Source: Argentina anserina
Lineage: Eukaryota > Streptophyta > Magnoliopsida > Rosales > Rosaceae
Direction: 5' to 3'
Length of the DNA stretch: 64,000 bases
Assembly: GCF_933775445.1 (NCBI RefSeq)
Contig: NC_065873.1
Location: 17,298,001-17,362,000, forward strand
Under the pieces are notes generated by a model, which saw only the letters and a list, made by a program, of their open reading frames with translations, searched no databases and was not told the origin of the DNA. The translations under genes and the position numbers were made by a program. This document shows, piece after piece, positions 1 to 11,351 of this stretch (its first letter is position 1; each line of letters starts with the position of its first letter).

Positions 1-96
1 TCTTTTGTCTGTCATAACATTGATGAATATGACGGTAACAAACAAAAGAGTGATAAATTGTGGGAGACAATTCATACCGATTATATGTAAAATTAG

Positions 97-1097
97 ATGC
101 TAGCACCGGGTGAGAAACCTCCGAAAGAGCCGAGGACCCGAATCACGCTCGCTTCTCACTACAACAAGTTCAAGCTACTCTTGCAAAAATGGGGCGAATG
201 TTTGGCGGCGTCACGGCAACGTATAGCTAGCAGCACTTCGCTAATGGACAAAGTAAGTTTACATTATTTTATCATATATATAATTTTTATTTAATTATAT
301 GAATTAAATTATGTAATTTATATCTATTTTTTTTAAAATATATAACATTGTTTACATTTTTATTTTAATATATCTGATTTTTTTACATTATTTGTTTTAT
401 CTAATTTGTTTAAATATGACCATTGTCTACATTTATTTTAATATATCGAATTTGTTTACATTATTTGTTTTATCCAATTTATTTAAATTATGTAATTAAA
501 TATGTACCTAATATAAGTTTTTCACATCAAAAACGACAAGCTCAATCATGTTATTATAATGTCCAGAAGAAAAAATTTACACACTTTGAATGTTGGGAAG
601 TGGTTAAAGTTCATCCATCTTTCGTTGCGGTGCTACCTACTACTTCATCTCCATATGCAAGTAGTCACCATGGTACTCCTTCCGCAACCGAATCATCTCC
701 AACCATCAATTTGGATGACGACCAAGTGAATGAGACACCTCAAAGCAACACTGCAGCTCCATCGAGTCCAGCTAGACCAATGGGAACCAAGGCGACAAAG
801 GAAGCTAGGCGCCAAAAGAAATAGGGTAATACTCTTATTAAGAAACGAGATGAGGTTTTGCATACCATTGCAAGTGACCAAGCATCATGGCATACCAAGA
901 GGCTAGCCCATAATGAAAGTGAGCTTCATTATTACACAGAGTACATAGACATTCAAAAGCAGAAAGAAGCAAGGGCGGAAGAAGAGTTACGATTGAATAA
1001 ATAAGAGAATGACACAAGGATCATGACAATGGATTTAAAGGACTATGACCCCAATCTCGAAAATGTATTTTACCAAGAGGAAACTAGCAATCCTTAA
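97..1097 (+). pseudogene. Harbinger ORF1-like (Myb/NAM-associated) protein relic
   Basis: The first exon (97-252) encodes a segment with the pattern HYNKFKLLLQKWGECLAAS and ends at a clean GTAAGT donor after a DK dipeptide. A second exon from around 518 encodes a stretch containing KFTHFECWEVVKVHPSF, then a Ser/Pro/Thr-rich linker and a charged coiled-coil tail running to 1097. This order matches the NAM-associated C-terminal family (often annotated as glutathione S-transferase T3-like), which is the accessory DNA-binding protein of plant Harbinger elements. In-frame stops at 822-824 (TAG) and 1002-1004 (TAA) break the reading frame. I call it a relic; the family assignment is by pattern only. 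Confidence 0.6.
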
Positions 1098-1373
1098 TGA
1101 AGGAGAAGCTAGTCAAGACCAACCTACCGATGAAACATATTTGAATTGTTATCACCCAAGTCGCGTGCTATTTCCATAGTAGTTATAGTTGTAGTTGTGT
1201 ACTAAGAATAAATCTGGGCTTGGCTCGTTATTTTATGTAATTTAAATTTTCTAGAAATAAAATGCAATTTATTTATTAAGTTGAAATTAAAATACACATT
1301 ATATTAAAACACATACTTAAATTAAACACAAGCTTAATAATTAAACACAAGCATCATGAAAACACAGAATAAA

Positions 1374-3384
1374 GGTAAAATTGCCAAAATACAGCCCAAA
1401 TTTGGCTAAAATTGTCAATTTGCACCCCGAACTTGTTATTGAGTCAATTTACCTCCTAAACTTGGTAAAAATTGCCGATTTGCACCTCATCCGTTAAATT
1501 TAACTGTTTCTATCCAATTTTGCGTCACATGTCATGCCCATGAGAGGTAATGTTGTGATTTTCTATTTATATTTTTCTTAAAAACAAATAAAAATATTAT
1601 TTAAAAGGAGGATTATTTTTAAATCAATTATTTATTTACATCTTTTTTTCTATATACTTCACCCTACTTCGAATTATATATTCAACATACTCACCCATTC
1701 AAATAAGTGTGTTGTGTATATGTACATATATGGCAAAAATGCCGTTTTGCACCCTAAACTTGATCTTAATTGTCAATTTGCACCCCGAATTTGCATTTGA
1801 GTTAATTTACCTCCTAAACTTGGTAAAAATTACCGATTTACACCCCGAACTTGTATTTGAGTCAATTTACCTCCTAAACTTGGTAAAAATTGCTGATTTT
1901 CACCTTATCCATTAAATTTAATGGTTTCAATCCAATTTTAAATCACATATCATTATATATTTATTCATATTTAATAATGAAATAAATTAATAAAATTACT
2001 TAAGAGGAACACTTGCTACAATGTTTGTTTTTTCGAAACATGTTATTGATTTATATATTTATTATTTTATGTGATATGGTATGTTAAAAGATATTAAAAA
2101 ATATAAATAAATATATTGAAAATTAAAAATAAATGTGTGTTCCGAGAGAATTATTATTCTACCATTATGTGTGTCTTAACCTTATTAGGTTTCATGTTAG
2201 AGATATATTCGCATCTCTGTAATAGATTAAGATTCCGAATCATACGGGATTGTGGTTATGTAATGCCTATATATTGGCCTCATTATCAATGAATAAACGG
2301 TTACGTTCTGTTCTATTACGTCGTTATTATTCTCGTTTTGTTCCTCCTCCAACAATGTGTACATATAAAAATATATTTATACACAACACACTATACTTGA
2401 ATGGGTGGATATGTTGAATATATAATTCAAAGTAGGGTTAAGTATGTAGAAAAAAGATGTAAATAAATAATTTGATTAACAAAATAATCCTCATTTTAAA
2501 GAATATTTTATTTGTTTTTAAGAAAAATATAAATAGAAAATGACAACATTACCCCTCATGTGCATCACATGTGACGCAAAATTGGATAGAAACAGTTAAA
2601 TTTAACCGATGGGGTGCAAATCGGCAATTTTTACCAAGTTTAGGAGGTAAATTGACTCAAATACAAGTTCGGGGTGTAAATCGGCAATTTTTACCAAGTT
2701 TAGGAGGTAAATTAACTCAAATGTAAGTTCGGGGTGCAAATTGACAATTAAGACCAAGTTTAGGGTGTATTTTGGCAATTTTTCCTATATATATATATTT
2801 ATATTTATATGTACACATTGTTGGAGGAGGAACGAAACGAAAATAATAACGACGTAATGGAAGAAAACGTAACCGTTTAATTATTGATAATGTGGCATAT
2901 ATATAGACATTACATAACCACAATCTCATAGGATTCTGAGTCATAATCTATCTCTAACAGGAAACATAATAAGGCTAAGACACACTTAATGGTAGAATAA
3001 TAATTCTCCCAGAACACACATTTATTTTTAATTTTCAATGTATTTATTTATATTTTTCTAATATCTTTTAACATATCATATCACGTAAAATAATAAATAT
3101 ATAAATCAATAACATATTTCGAAAAAAACATTGTAACAAGTGTTCATCTTAAGTAATTTTATTAATTTATTTCATTATTAAATATAAATAAATATATATT
3201 GACAATATAGCCCCTCAAATGCATGATATGTGATTTAAAATTGGATGGAAAACATTAAATTTAACGGATATGGTACAAATCCGCAAATTTTACCAAGTTT
3301 AGGAGGTAAATTGACTCAAATGCAAGTTCATGGTGCAAATTGACAATTATGACCAAATTTGAGATGCAAATCAGCCATTTTGCC
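1374..3384. mobile_element. Mutator-like element with interleaved inverted repeats, 9-bp TSD
   Basis: The element is bounded by the direct repeat CAGAATAAA at 1365-1373 and 3385-3393, a perfect 9-bp target duplication. It starts GGTAAAATTGCC and ends as the complement of GGCAAAATGGCT. Inside are four segments arranged A-B-A'-B': roughly 1374-1725 is the reverse complement of 2376-2788, and roughly 1726-2375 is the reverse complement of 2789-3384. Each segment begins with tandem copies of a 45- to 50-bp motif built on CAATTTGCACCCCGAACTTG and TTTACCTCCTAAACTTGGTA. No transposase is present, so it is non-autonomous. The 9-bp duplication points to the MULE superfamily. The paired arms could fold into very long hairpins if transcribed. 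Confidence 0.8.
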
Positions 3385-3399
3385 CAGAATAAAACATAT

Positions 3400-4558
3400 T
3401 TAAAGTATTTCACCGGTTTTCACCCTCCAAATGTGTTTCATCAAGTCTGTCTGGAGGTCTCGATGGATGTAAGCGGATTCGAGATCGACAACACAATCGT
3501 GAAACCGTTGTATATTAGCTCCATCTCTACTGATTGGCTCAAAAAGAACTTGATTCCCTTGTGCATTCACCGGCCCATCATAAACCCGGAAAGCCCTCAA
3601 TGGGTTTTGCAAGTCTTCTTCTTCTTCCTCATCCTCTTTCTCATCATCCACGTATTTTTCCTCAAAAATCATGTTATGCAATATAATGCAAGCCAACATG
3701 ATGGTAGTCATTATCGATTTGTGGTGCAATGTACAACTATGATGTATAATTGCCCATTGAGATTGCAAAATGCCAAATGCCCTCTCCACATCTTTTTAGT
3801 ATGCCTCTTATTTCTTTGTGAAGAGCTTATTTTGCGGCGTTTGGGGATTATTATTTTGCGGCGTCAGCCAGATAATAAGTTGTGGTGTACCTCTGTCCGT
3901 GGACTTCGTAGACGACAGTTGGGCCTCTTCCGGCAAGAATCTCTTAGAACACATTCGATAAGTGGAGCACATTAATGTCATTTTAGCTCCAGGACCATTC
4001 ATAAGCGTGAGGTATGCCGGTGTTGGACTGCGGAGGTATCTTGGACCATAGAGGTGAAGGCTGCAAAACTCCTTCATACATTCCAGGGTAGTCGATTCCC
4101 CCATCCTTGTAATTTCAGTACACTTATTTGCAGCTGACCCGTATGCTAGCATTCGTAGAGCCCCGTCATCTTTTGTTGGGGAAGTAGCCCAAGCAAAGCA
4201 ATGGCGTCTTCTCTTTGATGCCAAGATAGGTCGTGGTTGCAGAGGTTCGTCATAATAATGTTGAATCGGTCTCTTCTCATCATGTACCTCCGGCGAAATT
4301 ATTGAGCGTCGAAGATTGGACATCTGATGAAGTAATCTTCCATGAGATTGCATCCCCTAGATAGCCTATGACATGGCTTATTTGGTTTTTTACCGCGATG
4401 TGAATGTTTGGTCGTGTTGATTCATCATCGTGTTGTGCTTCCGCCATGACCACCTGATTGACGAATGATTGCTCCATATCGTCATCCTCTTCTTGTTGAC
4501 GTTGTCTGCGCCTGAAAAAATTATGGAAGGTGAAAGGATTCATCAGAGTGATGAACAA
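3400..4558 (-). pseudogene. HARBI1/ALP1-like transposase (plant_tran/DDE) relic
   Basis: Reading leftwards from about 4558, the N-terminal part carries an acidic MEQSFVN segment and then a region resembling DGALRMLAYGSAA and TRMGESTTLECMKEF, the helical part that precedes the DDE domain in plant Harbinger nucleases. The last part, 3789-3400, has MERAFGILQSQWAII followed by ACIILHNMIFE, the conserved C-terminal motif around the last catalytic acid. The middle of the DDE domain, which normally holds the first two Asp residues, is missing: the sequence jumps from the RSPTPA motif to a degraded NDIN-like motif. There are also frame changes near 4280 and 3808. This is an internally deleted, inactive transposase. 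Confidence 0.75.
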
Positions 4559-4667
4559 AGAAATGTTACTAAGTGTTCAGATTGAAGGATTAGTTATATG
4601 CTCAGATTCTTCACAATAGCGTGATTTGTGAGTATATAATGAGTGATATTAGACGTTTTATAGCAAA

Positions 4668-4810
4668 TTAGTCGAAAATCTTACCAGAAATCTGGTTTAA
4701 TTATTTTTCCGACACTGACACGTGGCAGTGACACTTGTCAATTCTCTATTAGTCGAAAATCTTATCGGAAATTTTGGATAATATCGAGTCGATAACGACA
4801 CGTGGCACAT
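4668..4810. repeat. Imperfect ~80-bp tandem duplication, each copy with a G-box-like CACGTGGC
   Basis: Two neighbouring segments (about 4668-4737 and 4748-4810) both begin ATTAGTCGAAAATCTTA, continue with a GGAAAT- or AGAAAT-type stretch and end in GACACGTGGCA. They lie near the right end of the Harbinger relic. The CACGTGGC cores match plant G-box/ABRE motifs, but nothing shows that they regulate a gene here. Confidence 0.55.
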
Positions 4811-5013
4811 TATTATTGGTTGTAAATATATCTGGTAAAAACATTTAATCATTTCACAATAAAATAAAATTGAATTTCTCAAGCAAATTGTGAATGAGTG
4901 TGTGAGAAAATCGATTTGTTTGAGAAAAATATGAAATCGATTTGCTTGAAGTAAAATTTACTTCTGGGACCACATTTTATTTGAACAAAACCATTTTATG
5001 GATGCGGATGCTC

Positions 5014-6122
5014 TAAGACAATGTAATAATAGCAAGTGTAATAATAACAAGAGTTAATGAAACAGACATTAAAAGTACTAACTGATAAAACCCCCAAATG
5101 ATTGGACAAAGTTCCAGGTTAGAACCACAAAGTACTTGATTCGTGGACTAGGCCACCTAATCTCCATGATCAGAGTCAGAGTTATTATGAGTCTTGAAGA
5201 GTCTTCACGATGGCACTTCCGAAAAACTTGAATCTGGTATAAGACATGGTAATTACATTTCTCAATTCATTATTAGCTTTGGCAGTTTGGCGTGCACAAC
5301 TCTGAAATGACTCTAAACCCAAAAATCATGTGAAACACCAACTTATCGACTTATCGTGATTACGGTCTAAGGGTGGCTTATGTTATCGGACCTGCTGAAA
5401 CCAGCAAAAAAACCAACTGGTTCAAACCGAAACAGAAACTAGAAAAGTATCCAACTCCCCAAACCAGTCGACAAATCGACTACTTTTGAGATTCTACCAC
5501 GAATAAGGAAAATCTTATTGCTAGTTATCATCTGATTATTGATGCTTTATAGATTAAAACCATAATTTTCATCGAAAAATAGCAATGATCCAATATTGGC
5601 AAATCAAACTGTAGTCATGCGCGCATTCTCGTTATTGCACATTCATATAATCAACGTGCTAATTCAAAAGAATCATTTTCTAAATGGAAAATATTTTGAC
5701 GCCCTATTAGAGCGCAAGATTTGGTGCTATAATCTCATATGACATGTTTTGTCACATTGTGGTGTTAGAAATTACCATAATCATAAAATGTCATTTTAAA
5801 TGAAAATACAATCATATCTTTATTAATTCAACGACTCTAGATTATTATTAAAAAATTAGCTTTCTTTTTTATCATTTATTTTTTTATTACGATATAATGC
5901 TTTCAAAATTGGATATTTACAAAAATATGCTTGAAATATAAATATGTGTGTGTGTTGAGCGTGCGCGATATATACACACACACTGACACACATGTCTATA
6001 GATGTGTGCGTGCGTGAAGAATATGTGTGTGTGTGTGTGTGGGTGCGCCTATATGATAATTATAGTATATTCTAGAAAGATTACCATAAAAATATTGTAT
6101 TTATATGGTATATATAAATATG
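5014..6122. other. AT-rich spacer, no gene seen
   Basis: No convincing coding region. The stretch is AT-rich and contains a (TG)n run at about 6022-6041 inside a wider TG/CA-rich zone (5943-6043). Confidence 0.6.
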
Positions 6123-6333
6123 TGTTGTAGGGAAAATGGAATGATCTACTCATCTCATTGATAATCCCTTTTATATAGAGGTCAAGATTACAATAGAAAT
6201 AAATGGTAATTATAATGGTAATTAAGGCTACATAATGGTGATTGATCTATTACATCCGTTGACCATAAATGTCATTAATTTATTCCTTTATTTGCATTAA
6301 CGAAGTCACACTAAAGGTGTTTTTCCTTCAACA
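6123..6333 (-). mobile_element. Short LTR of a minus-strand retrotransposon, with adjacent PPT
   Basis: Read on the minus strand, the stretch begins TGTTGAAGGA at 6333 and ends CCCTACAACA at 6123, giving TGTTG...CAACA termini typical of an LTR. Immediately before it on that strand lies ACAAGGGGGAG (6334-6344), a good polypurine tract. So this is the 3' LTR (211 bp) of an element lying to the right in minus orientation. I find no matching second LTR in the window and no 5-bp duplication, so the element is truncated or overrun by the retrotransposon sequence that follows. Confidence 0.6.
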
Positions 6334-6832
6334 CTCCCCCTTGTACCAAGTTTAAAAATATAATGGTGCATAGCCAGGGGCTTGGACTGTTTGAGTACTT
6401 ACGGCACACTGCCAAAGCTATCTTTGTACAAAACGGCTACGGCCAGGCTATCAATGAAATGAGGAATTTTTCAAACCATTGATCCTTACTACGCTAGCGT
6501 ACTACGGCAATTAAATTCATTCAACAAACTATTTCATTGTGCGCACAACAAAGATAGCATTAAGCATGTAGCCAGAAGTATAAGATAACAATCACATAAC
6601 CTTGCTACGGCAATAATATAAACAATCACTTGGACCAAAAGACAACTTCTATTCATTAAAGATAGCGAGTTTGGCACAAAGGCCATTACAGAAATTGTTT
6701 TTACAGAAATAGAAATGAAGCACTACGGGGACGAGGGACGCATTACAAAGTCTATTATCACCCCATCATACTCCTCCATCGCAGCTTGATACGCCGACAT
6801 CGCTCAGGCCGCATCGCTAGTACTCGCAGCCT

Positions 6833-9669
6833 CTAGCTCCGCCGCTTGCCCCGATTCGCCTTGCGGCGGTTGTGCATCCTGATGCTCTGAGAAGGAAGAG
6901 TAGGAGAAGGGGTCTCCGGATTAGAATCAGACATGTCATTATCACAAGATAAACCAAAAGAAGAAGAGTCAGAAATTTTCTTACCATCTTCCCTCTGCAC
7001 TTCGGCCTCCGCAGCAGCAGCAGGCTGTGAAAAGGGCGGAATCACCTCATGCGGCATTGGTGGCGCTTCCAAACCCTTCTCCGCCAGCCGAATCTCGTAG
7101 TCTGCAGGATCCAGCATCTCCAACTCCTGGAATTGCGCTATCATATCACCCACGGCCGTGACATAGTACCCTTCCAGGTACGCATTCATTTCCGCGGATG
7201 ATTTGAAGGCAGCCACTGTGCTGGATGTGGCCTCCTCCGCTACGCGGGCCTTTTCGGTCTCCGCCTCCTCCCTCACCCGCCTAACAAGCTCATCGGCCTC
7301 CGCAAGGGCAGATTGTGCCGCATCTCTCTCCACGGCCATCTCTTGGGCAAGCGACTCGGCCACCTCCCGACGGGTAACCTCCTGCCGAAGGTCCTCCTGG
7401 AGGTTCGCCGCATTTTCCAACTTGGCCTTAGCATTGGCCAAGTCGTTCTCCAGCAGTAAGACCCTTGTCGCGTGATTGCTGTCCCGTTCAACCACTTCGG
7501 CGAGATGGCGCTGCGCCTCCAGAGCATCCCGCTCCGCGTCGAGCAGGTTGAACACCATCTTAGCCGCCCTCGTTGCAGCCAGACCGAGTGGACTCCGCAG
7601 GTCAAGACCGGACCCTTCAGGCCGCCTCAACCCTCCGAGCCCGGCGCGCTGGCTGAGTAAAACCAACTTCTCCAGTTCCGGAGCTCCCAACTTGCTCAAA
7701 GGACTACGGTCCAACGTGGACAGATCCTCGAAGACCCGAGATTCTGTAAAGGTGAGATGCACCATTTGCGTAGTCCTCTGTCTTTTCAGAGGCGGAGCTT
7801 CTACCATTATATCCTCCACATCTTTGGGAGCAGCAGAGGACTTGTTTTCCTTGAAGACGCGCCCGCCTTCTGCACCTTCTTCTTTCTCCCGGTTTCTTGG
7901 GACACCGCCGGATCAGCCAAATGCGGATCGGCATCAATGCGGCCTACTCCTTCCGCATTGCTCCGGCGCGGCAACCCTTGCTTGTTTGGCAGGCTCGCAT
8001 GAGAGGGAATAGGTAGATCCACGACCTGCGGGGAATCCTCGATCCGCTTCGCCGAGGCATTCACCTTCTTCGTGGACGCCGCCACTTTCTTCGACATAAC
8101 GCGTCGCAACATCGTTACCGCTATCCCTTCGGTATCCGGCGTTACGTCGGGATCTTTCTGCTGCAGAAATCTCGCGTAGCAGATACGCTCCGACTTCTCA
8201 AAATTCATATTCACCGAGAGCGTCGTAGCTGCACACGTAGTAACAGATTAGTACGCTATAAACAAAGAATAGAAGACTGAAGAGCGTATCACTTTTACAT
8301 ACATGGCGACAGAGTAATCCTTGCTCGAACAAGAGGTACGGGTTCGTCAGTACCTTCAAATCGTGGACTAGGTCCTCACCTTGGCACCTCCAAAGGTATG
8401 TCACACGATTCACTCGATCGACTTCCCGCTCCGACAACACCAACCTCCTTCCCGCTGCGCAACAAAAAAAAAAGGGAGCGTCAGCAAGCAGTTATTCTGT
8501 AGTGACAAAATTTAGGAAAACATTAAAACCTACAATTAATGGCTTGAAACCGCGAGGGAATACGCTTCTCTGGGAGATACTCTACCCCGTTAATGCGCCC
8601 ATATTCCCATCCCCTCTCTACTACGAAGCTGTTTTTCCTCCAATTAGCTTCCGAGGTGGGCCAGTTCTCTAAGACTTGGAACTCACTACGCTCATCTCGC
8701 CTCACAAATCGCGCAGTCCCTCCGTTACCATTCCGCTTGTTATAATCACCTTGAAAAAATGGAGCACATCTGCCGCAGTAGGAGACGAACACCCTGAGAG
8801 GTGGAAGAGCGAGCAGAGACCGAAAAGGACTCGCCACATGTTGTAGCTGACTTGACTAAAAGCCAAGCCAAACTCCACCACAAGACATTGCAGGTGCGGA
8901 TCCAATGGTAACTCCACCCCAAGCCGTAGTACGGAAGGACTTACTAGCGCGTACCCGTTAGGCAGCATAGAACCAAACTCATCATGCCGAATTGCACGGG
9001 CAATGATCGTGGCAGGCAACTTAAACTCCTCCACATAGCCATCCACCGCGGCGGAGTCAGCTCCATGTGGTTCTTCCACCTCTGACATCTGCACTCCGCC
9101 ATCTAACCAACGCCTTACAGGCGCTGGGCTAGCGTTGGGCCTGAAGTACTAGTCCCCGAGGCACTCGCGATACGCTCTGATACGCCTTGATCTTGGCCCA
9201 GAGCGAGATTCACCTCACTTTCTCCAACCTCCTCATGTTGTGACTCCATGGTGCTTGACGACTCACTCGTGTCCCAATCCGCTAGCCCTCTTGCAAAGAC
9301 AGAGGCACGATCTTCACGGCGCAAGTCGTTCCCACCGCTACGCCGCACCAAGTCCAAGTAGTTGTCCTCCAATTCACTAGTCCACGACCAAGAAGATGAC
9401 GACGCGGACCAACTTCCCTCTACAGACCCGGAATCGCTGTCAGTTAGTATATTTATCCTAGGCATTACGCTGCAGCAAGCAACACCGAAGTCAAAGGCGA
9501 ACAACCTAGAACTAGAAGTCAGAAAGTCAGTCAGATCTATCCTACGAACCTCGCAAGAACGAGTTTGAAGAACATGAAGAACACGAAGAACATCAAACCC
9601 AGTTAACGGCGAAAACCCATCAGCACCGCCCATACAAACACCCCACTTGGCCGGAAAACACCCATCCAA
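6833..9669 (-). pseudogene. Antisense ORF of the retrotransposon ('putative gypsy-type transposase' family with coiled coil)
   Basis: Five minus-strand segments read in order (9669-9115, 9094-8702, about 8840-8523, 8443-8198, 8214-6833) form a degraded protein. The 9094-8702 segment has the pattern LVSPSVLRLGVELPLDPH...YNMWRVLFGLCSLF, matching the N-terminal domain called 'putative gypsy type transposon' in plants. The 7819-6833 segment (328 codons) is a Glu/Ala/Arg-rich coiled coil (about residues 110-210) followed by an acidic, Ser/Pro-rich tail with basic residues at the end. Frameshifts near 8760 and stops between segments show decay, although some gaps could be introns. Function is unknown. 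Such ORFs are known from the region between pol and the 3' LTR of Tat elements, on the strand opposite to gag-pol, as here. Confidence 0.6.
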
Positions 9670-10265
9670 AGATTAAATAGACCCAAAACCTACCAATTTG
9701 CCGGAAAAACCAAAACCCAAAACCACTGATTTACCCTATAAACACAAATCTACCAATAAACAACCAAAGCCACAAGCCGTATAAAGGAGATTCAGATCAG
9801 AAACATACCTCAAAAAACCGATTCACACAAAGATCTCGATGAGTTTCTTCCAAACGTGAAGGAGAGCAAACGAGAGCAAAAGGGAGGGAACGAGAGAATT
9901 TGGATTTCGAAAACTTGGATCTGTCGATAATGACAGCCATTCTATCCCTTTCACCCTTTTATACTAAACTCCATCTCACATCTCACCCGTTGATTTCTCA
10001 AAAGCATTCCTTAACCGTCAGATCCAGAAAACTGTTACTTACATCTTAGCCGTCGACCCAAGAGACATCGCTCCAGATCTCGCCACGTGGCATGAGTTAC
10101 CGAGGCAACGTTTCGGTTACACACGCCTTAATTACATGCAATAACTGTCTTCTCGGATAACGTCACCCCACGAAATTGAATTGTTCATGAAACATCCGCC
10201 CAATGCATGTACGACACGTGCTGCCCACAGCGCGAATGGCACTGCTCTCAACCTAAAAACACTAT

Positions 10266-10560
10266 GCTCACAGATAGCGATAAAAAGACGTCCTACGCGT
10301 AAGAATTTACTACGCTATGACGGACGCACTACGCTCAAAGATAGCGATGAAAGACGTCCCACGCGTAAGAATTCACTACGCTATGACGGACGCACTACGC
10401 TCAAAGATAGCGATGAAAGACGTCCTACGCGTAAGAATTGACTACGCTATGACGGACGTACTACACTCAAAGAGAGCAATGAAAGACGTCTCACGCGTAA
10501 GAATTCATTACGCTATGACGGACGCACTACGCTCAAAGAGAGCGATCAAACGTACTACAC
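10266..10560. repeat. 66-bp tandem repeat, ~4.4 copies
   Basis: Unit of 66 bp containing AAGACGTCCCACGCGTAAGA and CTACGCTATGACGGACGCAC. The GACGTC landmarks recur at about 10286, 10352, 10418 and 10484, with a partial copy to 10560. Copies differ by a few bases, mostly at CpG sites. Because 66 is a multiple of 3, several frames stay open across the array; I read those as by-products and not genes. The array lies just upstream of the retrotransposon's polypurine tract and 3' LTR. Confidence 0.85.
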
Positions 10561-10777
10561 AAAACATGATCTGCTACAACAGAGGCACTGAAACCAACCA
10601 ATACCCAAAGAGGTTCGACACGGCTCATTACACCATCAAACAACTCGGCATTCCTTAACCGGGGAGTGGGGGACTATGAGAGGGTCAGTGAGACCCATTG
10701 CTGATTATGGCAAAACACTCAAATATTAACTCCCCAGTCAAGAAATTACCTCCCTAGACTGGGAACTTGGGGGGAGT

Positions 10778-11351
10778 TGTTGGCATAGGCTTATGCCCGC
10801 CATAATCAGCACAACTATCAGCGCATTAAGGCTAATATATAGCACAGTCTTACAATACTGACAACGAGTCAGCCGCACCAGCTACGCAATGGGCTTCCCC
10901 ACGATCCAAACTGACTACGGACGCGCCCTCACGCGCATCTCAAAGAAGACTCCAGAGAACACCTTAATCGGACGTCGTCCCACACCGAAAGATAGGTAAA
11001 CGATCTACCTCAACTCAACAATAAAAGGTCAAACTCTTGACCTCATAAGGTAAGTACACTAAATCCCCTACTGTAACTCTGCATAAATTATCACCATCTT
11101 AACTTAAGCGTCGGAGAGTTGAAGACCACGCCGCCGTGGTCTCCACTTTGACGACGTGTGCCATTTGTGACAGGGAAAAGACAAAGAGTACGGCGTATCT
11201 CATCCACGAGGAATACGGCGTACTAAACCGAGTGTTATCAACAACCCTGATGCCCAGTTTCTAGACTAGCCCATCTGTTTCGGTATGTAACGGTGTAACA
11301 CCGTAGAGCATTGTGAGTTATTCTTCACTTAGTTTACCTTCTGGCCCCACA
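10778..11351 (+). mobile_element. Candidate 3' LTR of the Tat-like element
   Basis: Starts TGTTGGCATAGG directly after a purine-rich tract and can be closed at GGCCCCACA (11343-11351), giving TGT...ACA ends. It contains AATAAAAGG near 11022 as a possible TATA or polyA-type signal. The right boundary is the least certain part, because no second LTR copy is available for comparison. Confidence 0.5.

Larger units (their letters stand above)
1..5013. mobile_element. PIF/Harbinger-type DNA transposon relic (left end outside window)
   Basis: Two decayed coding regions face each other: an ORF1-like (Myb/SANT, NAM-associated) protein on the plus strand and a HARBI1/ALP1-like nuclease on the minus strand. 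This two-protein content is typical of plant PIF/Harbinger elements. The right edge is placed near 5013, where the sequence ends in GGATGCGGATGCTC followed by TAA; read from the other strand this gives GAGCATCCGCATCC, a plausible terminal repeat next to a 3-bp TAA-type target site. The left terminus is not in the window, so the terminal repeat cannot be confirmed. Both proteins carry stops or frameshifts, and the spacer between them is filled by a second transposon at 1374-3384. The element cannot be autonomous. Confidence 0.6.
6346..11351 (+). mobile_element. 3' part of a Tat-lineage-like Ty3/gypsy retrotransposon
   Basis: Assigned from three parts in the order expected for Tat-lineage elements (Ogre/Retand/Grande type): a long set of antisense ORFs (6833-9669), a tandem-repeat-bearing untranslated region (10266-10560), then a purine-rich tract (ACTTGGGGGGAG, 10765-10776) directly followed by an LTR-like sequence starting TGTTGGCATAGG at 10778. 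Gag-pol sequence is absent, so the 5' part is missing. The left boundary is uncertain and lies against the minus-strand LTR ending at 6333-6345. Lineage is inferred from architecture, since no polymerase domain remains to classify it. Confidence 0.55.

Noticed and set aside
10181..10658. Two overlapping open frames with 22-residue repeats across the 66-bp array
   Set aside because: They arise because the repeat length is a multiple of 3. No domain, and the array sits in a retrotransposon 3' region.
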